Positions 48,798 to 56,296 of a stretch of DNA of 64,000 bases are shown here, in pieces (position 1 is the stretch's first letter; the number at the start of each line of letters is the position of its first letter). Location of the stretch: the NCBI GenBank assembly GCA_007693595.1, contig REDI01000041.1:62001-126000 (forward strand), given 5' to 3'. The position numbers were made by a program, and so were the translations under genes. This stretch comes from Deltaproteobacteria bacterium (lineage in GTDB: Bacteria; Myxococcota_A; UBA796; GCA-2862545). The notes under the pieces are model-generated. The model was not told the DNA's origin and made no database searches. It worked only from the letters and a program-made list of their open reading frames with translations.

Positions 48798-49897
48798 CCG
48801 AGCCTCGGCGCAGCCGCTCGTCGGACCTGATCCGCGAGCGCTTGGTGACGCTCGCTCCCGACGACCTCGATGGGGGGAGGGTCCCGATCGCTCAGCAGGG
48901 TAGGGACCACAAGCCTCAAGAACCGATCCTCGCTGCGCGCCGCGAGGCGAGCTAGCTCCGGATCCTGCTCCTGTGCCTTGATCGACTCGGCGAACAGCTC
49001 TAGCTGTAGCTCCGCCCGGTGGCAGGCCAGCGCGAGATCCACCGTACCGAGCAGGGTCCGGCGCACCTGTTCGGCGAGAGGATAGCGATCGGCCACCGCC
49101 TTCATCTCGAGATCGTCGGTGATCACCAGGTTGCGGAAGCCCATGCCCTCCCGCAGGATCTCGGGGATGACTCGGGTAGATAGGGTGGCGGGCCAGTGTG
49201 GATCCCAGGCCGAGAACACGACATGGGCCGTCATGATCGAGGCGACGCCCGCGGCGACGGCCGCAGCGAAGGGCGGGAGCTCGACGCTGCGCAAGCTCTG
49301 CTCCTCACGGTCGATCTGGGGAAGCTCGAGGTGCGAGTCGGTGCTGGTGTCGCCGTGGCCGGGGAAGTGCTTGGCGCAGGCCAGGATCCCCTGCGCTTGC
49401 AGCCCCCGGGTGAAGGCTTGCACCTGCGCGCCGACCCGTGCCGGATCCCGACCGAAGCTGCGGTCGCCGATCACTGGGTTCGCCGGGTTGCTGTCGACGT
49501 CAGCGACCGGGGCGAAGTTTAGATTGAAGCCCATGGCACGGAGCTCGAGCCCCAAGGCCTGGGCGATCTCGAGCGAGGCATCGGCGGCCCCGACCTCGCG
49601 CAGGGTAGGCCAGTGGGTCGCGGGCTCGCGGATCCGTTGGACCCGGCCGCCTTCTTGGTCGACGCTGATCAGGAGAGGGCGTCCGGGGAGCAGATCGCGC
49701 AGCGCTCGGTTCAGGTCGCGGACTTGTCGCGGATTCTCGACGTTTCGGGAGAAGAGGATAAAGCCGCCGGGCTGGATCTCGCGCACGACCTCGCGCAGCT
49801 CCGACGTGACCTCTCCGCCCGAGAAACCGATGATCAGGCGTCGGCCTGCGCGCCGCCGCCGCTCCGCCGCGGTCGTACTCGTTCCCGTAGCGCTCAT
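48794..49897 (-). CDS. nagZ: Beta-N-acetylhexosaminidase, glycoside hydrolase family 3
   Basis: Removes N-acetylglucosamine from anhydromuropeptides in peptidoglycan recycling. The 367-residue length and single GH3 domain fit NagZ. The signature loop KHFPGHGDTSTDSH (about 193-206) supplies the catalytic His/Asp pair, the nucleophile Asp lies in LVITDDLEMKA, and LLISVDQEGGRVQRI is the sugar-binding loop. There is no clear signal peptide, only an Arg-rich N-terminus, so a cytoplasmic location is likely. It overlaps the epimerase stop and the next gene start by four bases each, within a tight operon. Confidence 0.93.
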   Translation of the reverse strand: MSATGTSTTAAERRRRAGRRLIIGFSGGEVTSELREVVREIQPGGFILFSRNVENPRQVRDLNRALRDLLPGRPLLISVDQEGGRVQRIREPATHWPTLREVGAADASLEIAQALGLELRAMGFNLNFAPVADVDSNPANPVIGDRSFGRDPARVGAQVQAFTRGLQAQGILACAKHFPGHGDTSTDSHLELPQIDREEQSLRSVELPPFAAAVAAGVASIMTAHVVFSAWDPHWPATLSTRVIPEILREGMGFRNLVITDDLEMKAVADRYPLAEQVRRTLLGTVDLALACHRAELQLELFAESIKAQEQDPELARLAARSEDRFLRLVVPTLLSDRDPPPIEVVGSERHQALADQVRRAAAPRLG

Positions 49898-50310
49898 GAG
49901 GTGCTCTTGGGGTGCTCGGCGAGCTCGACCAGCACGCCCCCCATGGACCGGGGATGGATGAAGGCGACCCGCGTTCCGTGCGCGCCGGGGGTGGGCGCTT
50001 CGGAGAGGAAGACGTAGCCTTTGGCTCGGAGCCTTCGCATGTCGCCGTCGATGTCGTCGGTTCGGAAGCAGAGGTGGTGCAGACCTGGGCCGCGCCGCTC
50101 CAAGTGGCGTGCGACGGGCCCTTCCCCGTTCAAGGGATGGATCAGCTCGATCTGGGTGCCCTCGATGGGAAGGAAGGCCGTGGTGGTCTTGGCGGGTATC
50201 ACGTCTTCGGTGCCTTGGAGCTCCAGCCCGAGATCCTCACAGAAGCGATGGATCGCCTCGGGCAGGCTCGACACGGCGATGGCGATGTGATCGAGGGCGA
50301 TGATGGCCAA
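49894..50310 (-). CDS. mce: Methylmalonyl-CoA epimerase
   Basis: A 138-residue vicinal-oxygen-chelate protein that interconverts (R)- and (S)-methylmalonyl-CoA in propionate metabolism. Metal ligands are recognisable: His in LDHIAIAV (7-13), His in GLHHLCFRT (about 77-84) and Glu in VLVELAEH near the C-terminus. ELIHPLNGEGPVARHLERRG is the characteristic central strand. Full length with the ATG at 50310. It is coupled to nagZ by a 4-base overlap, a functionally unrelated neighbour. No mutase gene is in this window. Confidence 0.93.
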   Translation of the reverse strand: MAIIALDHIAIAVSSLPEAIHRFCEDLGLELQGTEDVIPAKTTTAFLPIEGTQIELIHPLNGEGPVARHLERRGPGLHHLCFRTDDIDGDMRRLRAKGYVFLSEAPTPGAHGTRVAFIHPRSMGGVLVELAEHPKSTS

Positions 50311-50329
50311 GGGGGCTCCTGGATGGCGG

Positions 50330-50941
50330 CTAGTTCGTCGAGAGGCTGGGGTAGGCCTCGGACATCCATCGCCACGCCAGCAGGTGAGGGGTGCCCGAAA
50401 GGCGCCGGGGTACGAGGTCGCCGAGCTCGTGATCCGCGGCCTCTTCGAGGGGTAGACCGCCGGGGGCGCCGACCTCGATCACCTGCACGATCGAGTGGAG
50501 ATCGGCGTTCCATCGGATGTCTTGCGAGGGGTAGAGCGTGTTGAGGACGGCCCAGAGCCGACGGAGGACTTCGTCGGCGTTGCCTCGCTCACTGGCTTGG
50601 TCTAGGGCGGCGGCGATGCGGAGGCGGTCTTGCTCGTCGGCCAGCAGGAGCCAGAGGCCAGCGCGGCTCAAGGCGCGGCCCTGGTGAAGCACGTCGGCGC
50701 CGCAGAGCACCGAGAGATCGAAGATCAGATCGACGAGTCGGGTGAGCGGGAGGTCGGCCTGCACCTCGGCTTGGGCGACGAGGTGCTGGGGGTCTGCCGG
50801 ATCGAGGCTCAGCGGGATCGCGCGCAGCACGAGCCGGTCCTCATCGAGCTCATAAGGTTCGCCCTGCTCGGTCAACCATCGGGCGAGGTTGTCGATGCCG
50901 GGCATCTCTGAGGTAGTGTGAAGGGTCAGGGTCGTCGCCAC
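50330..50941 (-). CDS. Hypothetical protein between the helicase-loader-like gene and mce
   Basis: A 203-residue protein of unknown family. I place the start at GTG 50941 because GGAGG lies at 50947-50951, and the frame upstream merely translates the DnaC-like gene. The sequence begins with short beta strands (VATTLTLHTTSEMPG), followed by a helical domain with many Leu/Ala and acidic residues (LVDLIFDLSVLCGADVLHQG). No signal peptide or motif is visible. It lies in the same-strand run from the replication genes to mce. It may be a structural or regulatory cytoplasmic protein, but no function can be given. Confidence 0.7.
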   Translation of the reverse strand: MATTLTLHTTSEMPGIDNLARWLTEQGEPYELDEDRLVLRAIPLSLDPADPQHLVAQAEVQADLPLTRLVDLIFDLSVLCGADVLHQGRALSRAGLWLLLADEQDRLRIAAALDQASERGNADEVLRRLWAVLNTLYPSQDIRWNADLHSIVQVIEVGAPGGLPLEEAADHELGDLVPRRLSGTPHLLAWRWMSEAYPSLSTN

Positions 50942-51063
50942 GCGGCCTCCGTGCGCCATTCTAACCCAGGCTCGAAGGTCGAGGGTGGCCGACTCCGAAG
51001 CCCGCAGAGGCCGTGGAGGATCAGGGGCCAGGAGGCGGCGAGCTCCAGGGCGAGGCGTGAGGA

Positions 51064-51936
51064 TCACCAGGCTCCGCTCCCTCGCTGTCGCCAGTCCGTG
51101 CCGCCGAGGTAGGCAAAGGTGCACATCTCTTGAAGGCGGGAGTAGACGCGCTCACCCACCCGATCGGAGAGGGTGGGCTGCTTGTCGTGTCGCCGATCGG
51201 CGAGGTTGGCGCGCTTGATCCCTGTGGCCTCACCCGGACGGAAGTTGGTGGTGGCGATGATGGTCCGAGCGGCGTTGTACCGTCGGCTGACGAGCTCATC
51301 GATGGTGGCGAGCTCGAACTCGGTGAGCATGCCCTTACCGAGCTCGTCGATGGCGAGCACGTCCACCCCGACGAGGGTATCGAGCACGGCCGCCGCTCCC
51401 TCTCCGCGATCGAAACGACCCTTGAGCGTGGAGAGCAGGTGGCTGAACTCGATGAAGCGAGCGGTGATGCCGTGCTCGATGGCGACCTGTCGCAACATGC
51501 CAGCGAGCAGGTGGGTCTTTCCGCGCCCGACCGGACCCCAGAGCACCAGCCCCCGGTTGATCTCGCCGGGCGTGAAGTGCTTGGCGAAGACATGGGCCGC
51601 GGCGTAGGCGTTCCGCTGGTTCTCGACATCCGCGAGCACGAAGTTGGCGAGGGTGCTTTGGGCGAGCCTGCCCGGCAGTCCCATGGCGTTGAAGCGCTTG
51701 AGCCGCAGATGAAAGCCGACGCAGCGACACCGCCTCATGCCGGCCCGGCGGCCGTCGTCGTCGTAGGCTGGGACCCAGCCGGAGTCGCCACAGGCAGGGC
51801 ACGCTCTCGACGCGATGCACGGGCAGGGGACGGCTTGGGCGTGCTCTCCGGTCAGCTGGACGACCATGCCGAGCTGCTGGCAGTCCTTGCAGCTCGGATC
51901 GAGGCCAGGGTGTCTGGTGAGGGTCTGGGGTGTCAT
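51064..51936 (-). CDS. DnaC/IstB-like AAA+ ATPase with N-terminal zinc-binding region
   Basis: A 290-residue ATPase of the helicase-loader group. The N-terminus carries eight cysteines (16, 19, 38, 40, 46, 49, 70, 72), a probable double zinc site not present in E. coli DnaC. Walker A is LWGPVGRGKTHLL (133-145) and Walker B is VDVLAIDELGKG. An arginine finger region follows in TNFRPGEATG. It probably loads the replicative helicase, or serves a mobile-element-like function; no transposase is adjacent. It overlaps the upstream 215-residue gene by four bases (ATGA), forming a two-gene unit. Confidence 0.85.
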   Translation of the reverse strand: MTPQTLTRHPGLDPSCKDCQQLGMVVQLTGEHAQAVPCPCIASRACPACGDSGWVPAYDDDGRRAGMRRCRCVGFHLRLKRFNAMGLPGRLAQSTLANFVLADVENQRNAYAAAHVFAKHFTPGEINRGLVLWGPVGRGKTHLLAGMLRQVAIEHGITARFIEFSHLLSTLKGRFDRGEGAAAVLDTLVGVDVLAIDELGKGMLTEFELATIDELVSRRYNAARTIIATTNFRPGEATGIKRANLADRRHDKQPTLSDRVGERVYSRLQEMCTFAYLGGTDWRQRGSGAW

Positions 51937-52580
51937 GAGAACAAGGCCCGGGTCAGAGCGGTCACCGTAACCGATGGATAGGCGCGCCGAAGGTCGGCGC
52001 GTGCCCGTTCCTCGACCGAGCGTTCGAAGGTGTCGGGATCGAGCAAGGCCTCGAGGTCCTGCAAGTCTTCACGAGCCCTTGTCAGTCGGGCTTCGCGCAC
52101 GGAGTCCATCTGCGATTGCCAGCATTTTTCGTGAAATGCCGCGATGAGCGGGGTGGCGAGCTCGCGAAGCTGGTGGGGGTCGTCGGCGGGGAGCTCGCAG
52201 AGGCTTGAGGCGAGCGCTCTCAAGGCCTCACCCTGCCTGTCATCGAGGGCTGAGGCGCGGATCTGTGAAGCGAGGTCGGACAGGGGGTGGGCCCGTGGGG
52301 CGCTCCGGGGCTGCTCGACGCGAGCGCTCAGGGTCGTGAGGCGACGTTTCGCGGAGTCCAGCGTAAAAGGTGTCTTCCTTGGAGACTTGCGGCGGCTGTC
52401 CGCCACCGCCTCAAGGGCCTCGAGGATGACGGGGACACTCAGGCCGCCTTGGAGCCACTCGTCTAAAGTTTGCGTTTCAATAGGGGATAGGAAGGGGGCT
52501 CCGCCCCGGAGGCTCACGAGGTGGGCCCGGATCACCTCGGCGGCCTCCCGGTGTGCTTCGGTCTGCTCCCATGCGCTCAC
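51933..52580 (-). CDS. Hypothetical partner of the helicase-loader-like ATPase
   Basis: A 215-residue, wholly helical protein. The GTG at 52580 has an excellent AAGGAGGGAT ribosome site; the frame upstream to 52619 does not. An N-terminal region (LSPIETQTLDEWLQGGLSVPVILEALEAVA) looks like the helical DnaD/DnaB2 or replication-initiation type, and the C-terminal third is a charged helix bundle. Overlap with the DnaC-like gene and this resemblance suggest a primosomal role, which is an inference. It is divergent from the outer-membrane protein gene, with only 71 bases between starts. Confidence 0.7.
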   Translation of the reverse strand: MSAWEQTEAHREAAEVIRAHLVSLRGGAPFLSPIETQTLDEWLQGGLSVPVILEALEAVADSRRKSPRKTPFTLDSAKRRLTTLSARVEQPRSAPRAHPLSDLASQIRASALDDRQGEALRALASSLCELPADDPHQLRELATPLIAAFHEKCWQSQMDSVREARLTRAREDLQDLEALLDPDTFERSVEERARADLRRAYPSVTVTALTRALFS

Positions 52581-52590
52581 CGATCCCTCC

Positions 52591-52619
52591 TTGCTGCTTT
52601 GGGCTCGGCGGTCTATCAT
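52591..52619 (+). promoter_or_regulatory. Sigma-70-type promoter for the outer-membrane protein gene
   Basis: TTGCTG (52591-52596), exactly 17 bases, TATCAT (52614-52619). The predicted start near 52626 gives a leader of about 26 bases before the ATG at 52652. It lies in the spacer between divergent genes. Confidence 0.55.
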
Positions 52620-52651
52620 CCGCCGTCTCGTTGATCGACGCGGAGCCCTCC

Positions 52652-53788
52652 ATGACCCGGCTGACGGTACCTCTGCTGCTCCTTCTCGGCTTGCCTGCGC
52701 TCGCTAGCTTGCCCGACGACGACTTCGACTGGGACGAAGATGAGACGGAAGAGGAGCGAAAAGAGCGCGAAGAAGCGGAAAAGAAGCGCCTTTCCGATGG
52801 CGATGATCTCGACGTGCTCGACGACGAAGACGAGCTCGATGGGCTCGAGCCCGTCGAAGACACCGGCGAAGATCTCTTGGGCGGCACCGCCCCCGAAGAT
52901 CGGATCACCGCTGAGGGGCAGGACACGTCGCGCATCTACCGCGATGCGGCCGAAGAGTATTCCAACTACTCCGCCGACGAAGAGATGCTCGCATGGGAGC
53001 GATACCTAAGAGAGTATCCTAACGCGATCTATAAGGAGCGCATCGAGCGCCGCCTCGAGGAGCTCGAAGAGCAGCTCTACCGGGGCCGTCGGGCCCCCCA
53101 GACCGAGACCCGCCTCGATGGCGATCAGCGCGATGTGCCGATTAGCCAACCCTTGCTGCTCGAGAACATCAACCCTACCAACCGGATCTTGGCGGGGGTT
53201 GAGTACGGACCACCCAACTACATCAACCTGATGCTCGATTATGAGCACGCGCTTTCGCGTGAGTTCTCGGTCCATGGTGGGATCCGCAACCGCTTCATGG
53301 TGTGGAACCTCGAGACGGGGGTGCGCTACGCCCTCATCAAGTCCAGCCGCACCAACACCCTCGTCACCGGCATCGCCGATGTTCGTCTGGCGTTGAATCC
53401 GGCTTATCTTGCCTTCCGGCCGCAGGTCGGAGCGGGAAAGATGATCGGCATCTTCGACATCCAAGCGCAGGGTGGCGTGGACCTTGAGGCGCGCGCCGGC
53501 TCGTCGGTACGACTCATCGGTGGAATCAATGTTACGGGCCGAATCGACGAGAACGTCGCGGTCTTCGCCGAGACGAACTACAACGCGAAGAACTTGACCT
53601 GGGATCAAGGGGGGGCCTTCCAGTTCCCGGTGGCGAGCTTGGGCTTCAAGTTCTACCCGCCGGTGGCGAACCAGCCCAAGGGCTTCGTCGAGGTCAACGT
53701 CGGCGGCAGCATCCCCTACGCGACTCGCTACTACCGCTGGCACGAGGTCTCGGTCATGGCTCAGCTCAATGTTTACCCGAGCTGGTAG
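52652..53788 (+). CDS. Exported protein with acidic coiled region and beta-barrel-like domain
   Basis: A 378-residue protein. A signal peptide (LLLLLGLPALA) is followed by a strongly acidic, Lys/Glu-rich stretch (about 22-75), a tetratricopeptide-like helical segment with YSADEEMLAWERYLREYP (about 110-127), then a C-terminal half of amphipathic beta strands (LAGVEYGPPNYINLMLDYEH onward) ending in an aromatic residue, SVMAQLNVYPSW. This suggests an outer-membrane barrel with a periplasmic extension. The family is not recognised. The start is the ATG at 52652, and a promoter lies just upstream. An inverted repeat at 53824-53858 follows and may serve both convergent genes as terminator. Confidence 0.72.
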   Translation: MTRLTVPLLLLLGLPALASLPDDDFDWDEDETEEERKEREEAEKKRLSDGDDLDVLDDEDELDGLEPVEDTGEDLLGGTAPEDRITAEGQDTSRIYRDAAEEYSNYSADEEMLAWERYLREYPNAIYKERIERRLEELEEQLYRGRRAPQTETRLDGDQRDVPISQPLLLENINPTNRILAGVEYGPPNYINLMLDYEHALSREFSVHGGIRNRFMVWNLETGVRYALIKSSRTNTLVTGIADVRLALNPAYLAFRPQVGAGKMIGIFDIQAQGGVDLEARAGSSVRLIGGINVTGRIDENVAVFAETNYNAKNLTWDQGGAFQFPVASLGFKFYPPVANQPKGFVEVNVGGSIPYATRYYRWHEVSVMAQLNVYPSW

Positions 53789-53877
53789 GGTGCCGGCTGA
53801 GCCGACCTAGCCGACGGGCGAATCGCCAGAAGCAAGGAAGCATGAGGGAAGTCTGGCGGAGATGCGCGATCGGTCCG

Positions 53878-54594
53878 CTAGGCGATATCGCAGAGTCGGC
53901 GTAGGAGCTGGCCGACCTCGGGGCTGTCTCGGCCGGACTTCAGCAGGCGAAGGGTCGGCTCTCGCTCTTCGGGGCTCAGGTAGTGCTCGGCGTAGTGGAC
54001 GAAGCGCGCCACCGTCGTCTTCACGGTGAGCTCCGGGTGGAACTGACTGGCCCAGAAGGGCGCACGATTTACCTTGAAGGCCTGATGATGGGTCCCGTCG
54101 CCGTGCGCGAGCAGGGTGACGCCCTCAGGGAGGCCCATCACGTGGTCCTTGTGGCCCTGCTGTGCCCAGAACCGCTCAGGGAGGATCGAGAAGAGCGGAT
54201 CGTCGGCCGCCGCTTGGGACCGATGGAGGTGGTGGGAGCCCATCTCGGCGCGGGAAGCGTCCTGCTCGACGCGGCCTCCGAGAGCGAGCGCCAACCCTTG
54301 AAAGCCGAAGCAGGAGGCGTAGGTGGGGATCTTGCGATCCACGACCTCGACCATCACATCGATCGTCTCTCGGATCCACCACGTGTCGTCGAGGACGGAG
54401 TAGGCTCCGCTGCCGCCGAAGAAGATCACGTCGTAGCGGCCGGGATCTGGCCTACCGCGGATCATGGGGTGCATGTCGAGCTGATCGCGCTCCAGCCCGG
54501 AGTGCTCCAGAAAGCAGGTGTGCTCGTGAGCCGCCATCGGATCATCGGGATCTCTGAGGCTCACGAGCAGCGCGCGCAGTCGGGCCATGCTCAC
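53878..54594 (-). CDS. Class I glutamine amidotransferase, GMP-synthase-like
   Basis: A 238-residue stand-alone glutaminase-type domain. The nucleophile Cys is in PTYASCFGFQGLALALGG (about 90-107) and the His/Glu pair in WASQFHPELTVKT (about 182-194). Members hydrolyse glutamine for a synthetase partner or cleave gamma-glutamyl compounds, and the partner is not evident here. The GTG at 54594 overlaps the stop of the upstream TPR gene (GTGA); ATG 54588 is an alternative. It is the third gene of the sigma-54-driven unit that starts with the 59-residue protein. Confidence 0.88.
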   Translation of the reverse strand: MSMARLRALLVSLRDPDDPMAAHEHTCFLEHSGLERDQLDMHPMIRGRPDPGRYDVIFFGGSGAYSVLDDTWWIRETIDVMVEVVDRKIPTYASCFGFQGLALALGGRVEQDASRAEMGSHHLHRSQAAADDPLFSILPERFWAQQGHKDHVMGLPEGVTLLAHGDGTHHQAFKVNRAPFWASQFHPELTVKTTVARFVHYAEHYLSPEEREPTLRLLKSGRDSPEVGQLLRRLCDIA

Positions 54595-55760
54595 GCTCCG
54601 TCGGGGAGGCGACCCTGTCCGAAGAGCACGCGGGAGAGGGGCACCCGCTCGTGGAGCACGCTCAGCCGCTTGAGGAGGTCTCCGATCGCGTCGAACTTGG
54701 CGCGCCCCAGGTCGAAGGTGTAGGCGATGGCGCGGTCACCGATGAACTCCGGGTTGGTCGCGTAGTGAAACCGGCCCTTGTCTGCTTCGCCGAAGGCGCC
54801 GTTGTAACCGTCGAGGTACCATGAGCCGAAGATCTCGTCGAAGAGGGCATCGCGCTGAACTTCGGGTCGGGGCTCGACGAGTTGGACCGTGATGGTGAGC
54901 CAGTGCCAGGGCGAGCGGGAGCTGACCCAGACCTCGAATGGCCATCCTGGCCAGGGCAACGTGGCGGGGATCTGCGCCAGCGGCTCGAGGCCGTTGACCG
55001 CGATGACGTGGGGATCGCGCTCGTCGCCCACCTTGGCGACCTCGCCGTTGCTCGGGTTGACAAGGTCGACCCGCTCTACCGCCCAGTTTCGAGCGCCTTC
55101 GGCGATGATGGGGACCGGGTCACCATCGGCTCCATGCTTGAGTCGCGCCGCCTCGGCGTACCAGCCCTCGGCTACGAGCTGATGGGCATGCTCGCCGAAG
55201 AAGGTGGCGTAGGACTCCGCGTGCGCCTGAAGAAAGATGCTGGCGTCGATGTTCTCGTCGTCGACCAAGGCCTCGATCGCGCCGGCGATCGCGTCGGCCG
55301 CTTCGCGGAACTCCTCGCCGAATCGCTCGTCTTCGGCGATGGCCTCGTAGGCGGCGCGGCCTTCGTCGACCAAGCAAGAGCTCACCAGGACCGAGGCGTG
55401 CTGGGTGCGGACTTCGATGTCGTCGCTCCACTTCTCGGCGGCCCGCTTGAGCACCCCGAGGGCGTCGTGCACGCGGTCCAAGCCCATGTAGCAGGTCGCG
55501 AGGCCGGTCTCGAAGTGTTTGCGCATCTCTTGGTGCTCGGGCTCATCGTAGGCCTGGGCGAGCCTGGCGGCCTTCTCGAGGTGGGGGAGGGCCGAGACCG
55601 CTTCGCCTCGGTGGAGATAGGCCATACCGATGGCGTTGTTCAGGTCGGGCCGGTCGGGCTCGATCTTGAGCGCCTTCGTGAACTGGTCGATCGCGACATC
55701 GAGCTTGCGTTCATTGACGGCAGCGATGCCCGCGCGGGCGTACTCGTCGAGAGTGCTCAT
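54591..55760 (-). CDS. TPR-repeat protein with C-terminal domain of unknown function
   Basis: A 389-residue cytoplasmic protein. Residues about 1-150 hold tetratricopeptide repeats (DEYARAGIAAVNERKLDVAI, then LNNAIGMAYLHRGEAVSALP and CYMGLDRVHDALGVLKRAAE), used for protein contacts. The C-terminal half (about 215-389) is a Trp-rich alpha/beta domain (ATLPWPGWPFEVWVSSRSPW) resembling suppressor-of-fused or DUF-type domains that bind partners; I cannot name it securely. The ATG at 55760 has GAGGAGGA ahead. It lies 78 bases after the 59-residue gene and overlaps the amidotransferase by four bases, so all three are probably one transcript. Confidence 0.83.
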   Translation of the reverse strand: MSTLDEYARAGIAAVNERKLDVAIDQFTKALKIEPDRPDLNNAIGMAYLHRGEAVSALPHLEKAARLAQAYDEPEHQEMRKHFETGLATCYMGLDRVHDALGVLKRAAEKWSDDIEVRTQHASVLVSSCLVDEGRAAYEAIAEDERFGEEFREAADAIAGAIEALVDDENIDASIFLQAHAESYATFFGEHAHQLVAEGWYAEAARLKHGADGDPVPIIAEGARNWAVERVDLVNPSNGEVAKVGDERDPHVIAVNGLEPLAQIPATLPWPGWPFEVWVSSRSPWHWLTITVQLVEPRPEVQRDALFDEIFGSWYLDGYNGAFGEADKGRFHYATNPEFIGDRAIAYTFDLGRAKFDAIGDLLKRLSVLHERVPLSRVLFGQGRLPDGA

Positions 55761-55838
55761 GGCTGTGGTCCTCCTCGTGAGGGTACAGCCTACTGCATTG
55801 GCGACCAGGTTGCGAGTGGAGGAGGAGCCCGAGAGCTG

Positions 55839-56018
55839 TCAGCTTTGCCGACGGGGTGGATCGTCTTTGAGATCGTCGGTCACGAGGTCGAGCAGAGCGG
55901 TCGAGAGTTCGATGATCTGCTCGTGAGACAGTCCTTCCGTCTTGAGCTTGCGGTAGAAGCTCTTGGCCAGGGTGCGGTTCCGGTTGCGGATCAGCTCCTG
56001 GTTGTGCGTGGCGACCAT
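55839..56018 (-). CDS. Small 59-residue protein at the head of a sigma-54 operon
   Basis: ATG at 56018 with a strong GGAGGAAGAA ribosome site, stop at 55839-55841. The protein (MVATHNQELIRNRNRTLAKS...) is helical and charged, with a basic first half and an acidic second half, ends KDDPPRRQS, and has no signal or Cys. Codon use matches neighbouring genes. A consensus sigma-54 promoter sits 25 bases upstream of the ATG, which strongly supports the gene. The helix TLAKSFYRKLKTEGLSHEQI resembles short regulatory or DNA-binding helices but matches no family I know. Downstream are the TPR and amidotransferase genes. Confidence 0.82.
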   Translation of the reverse strand: MVATHNQELIRNRNRTLAKSFYRKLKTEGLSHEQIIELSTALLDLVTDDLKDDPPRRQS

Positions 56019-56053
56019 TTCTTCCTCCGGGAGCGTTGAACAGCTGCATTAGG

Positions 56054-56069
56054 TGCAAGCTCCGTGCCA
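56054..56069 (-). promoter_or_regulatory. Sigma-54 promoter of the 59-residue gene operon
   Basis: On the minus strand, TGGCACG (56069-56063), GAGC, TTGCA (56058-56054), an exact consensus match. The predicted start near 56043 leaves a 25-base leader before the ATG at 56018. Confidence 0.88.
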
Positions 56070-56107
56070 CGCAGTGGGAGGCTTATTTAGAAGGTTCTAC
56101 GGTGAGG

Positions 56108-56289
56108 GGTGCGAAGAGTTATGCGCGCCGAGGGCGCGAACTCTGGCGTTCAAACGTAGCGTGAGGAGGGTTACCACCGCCGAGTTGGGGAGGGAGGTTT
56201 CTTTGGATCTTCGCGCCCTTCGTCGGATTTGTGCCGAGGGGGCCGGGCGAGTGCGCGCGTCGCCAGTGGTGCGAAAGAAACTTCGCACC
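56108..56289. repeat. GGTGCGAA repeats upstream of the sigma-54 promoter
   Basis: GGTGCGAA occurs at 56108-56115 and 56268-56275, and its reverse complement TTCGCACC at 56282-56289. The last two form an 8-bp palindrome with a six-base loop, seven bases beyond the stop of the neighbouring TPR gene. A related AGAGTT/AACTCT dyad overlaps the first copy. Positions about 65 and 225-245 bases upstream of the predicted start suit enhancer-binding activator sites. The palindrome could also be a terminator hairpin for the TPR gene, though it has no T-tract. Confidence 0.45.
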
Positions 56290-56296
56290 CTGCTCC

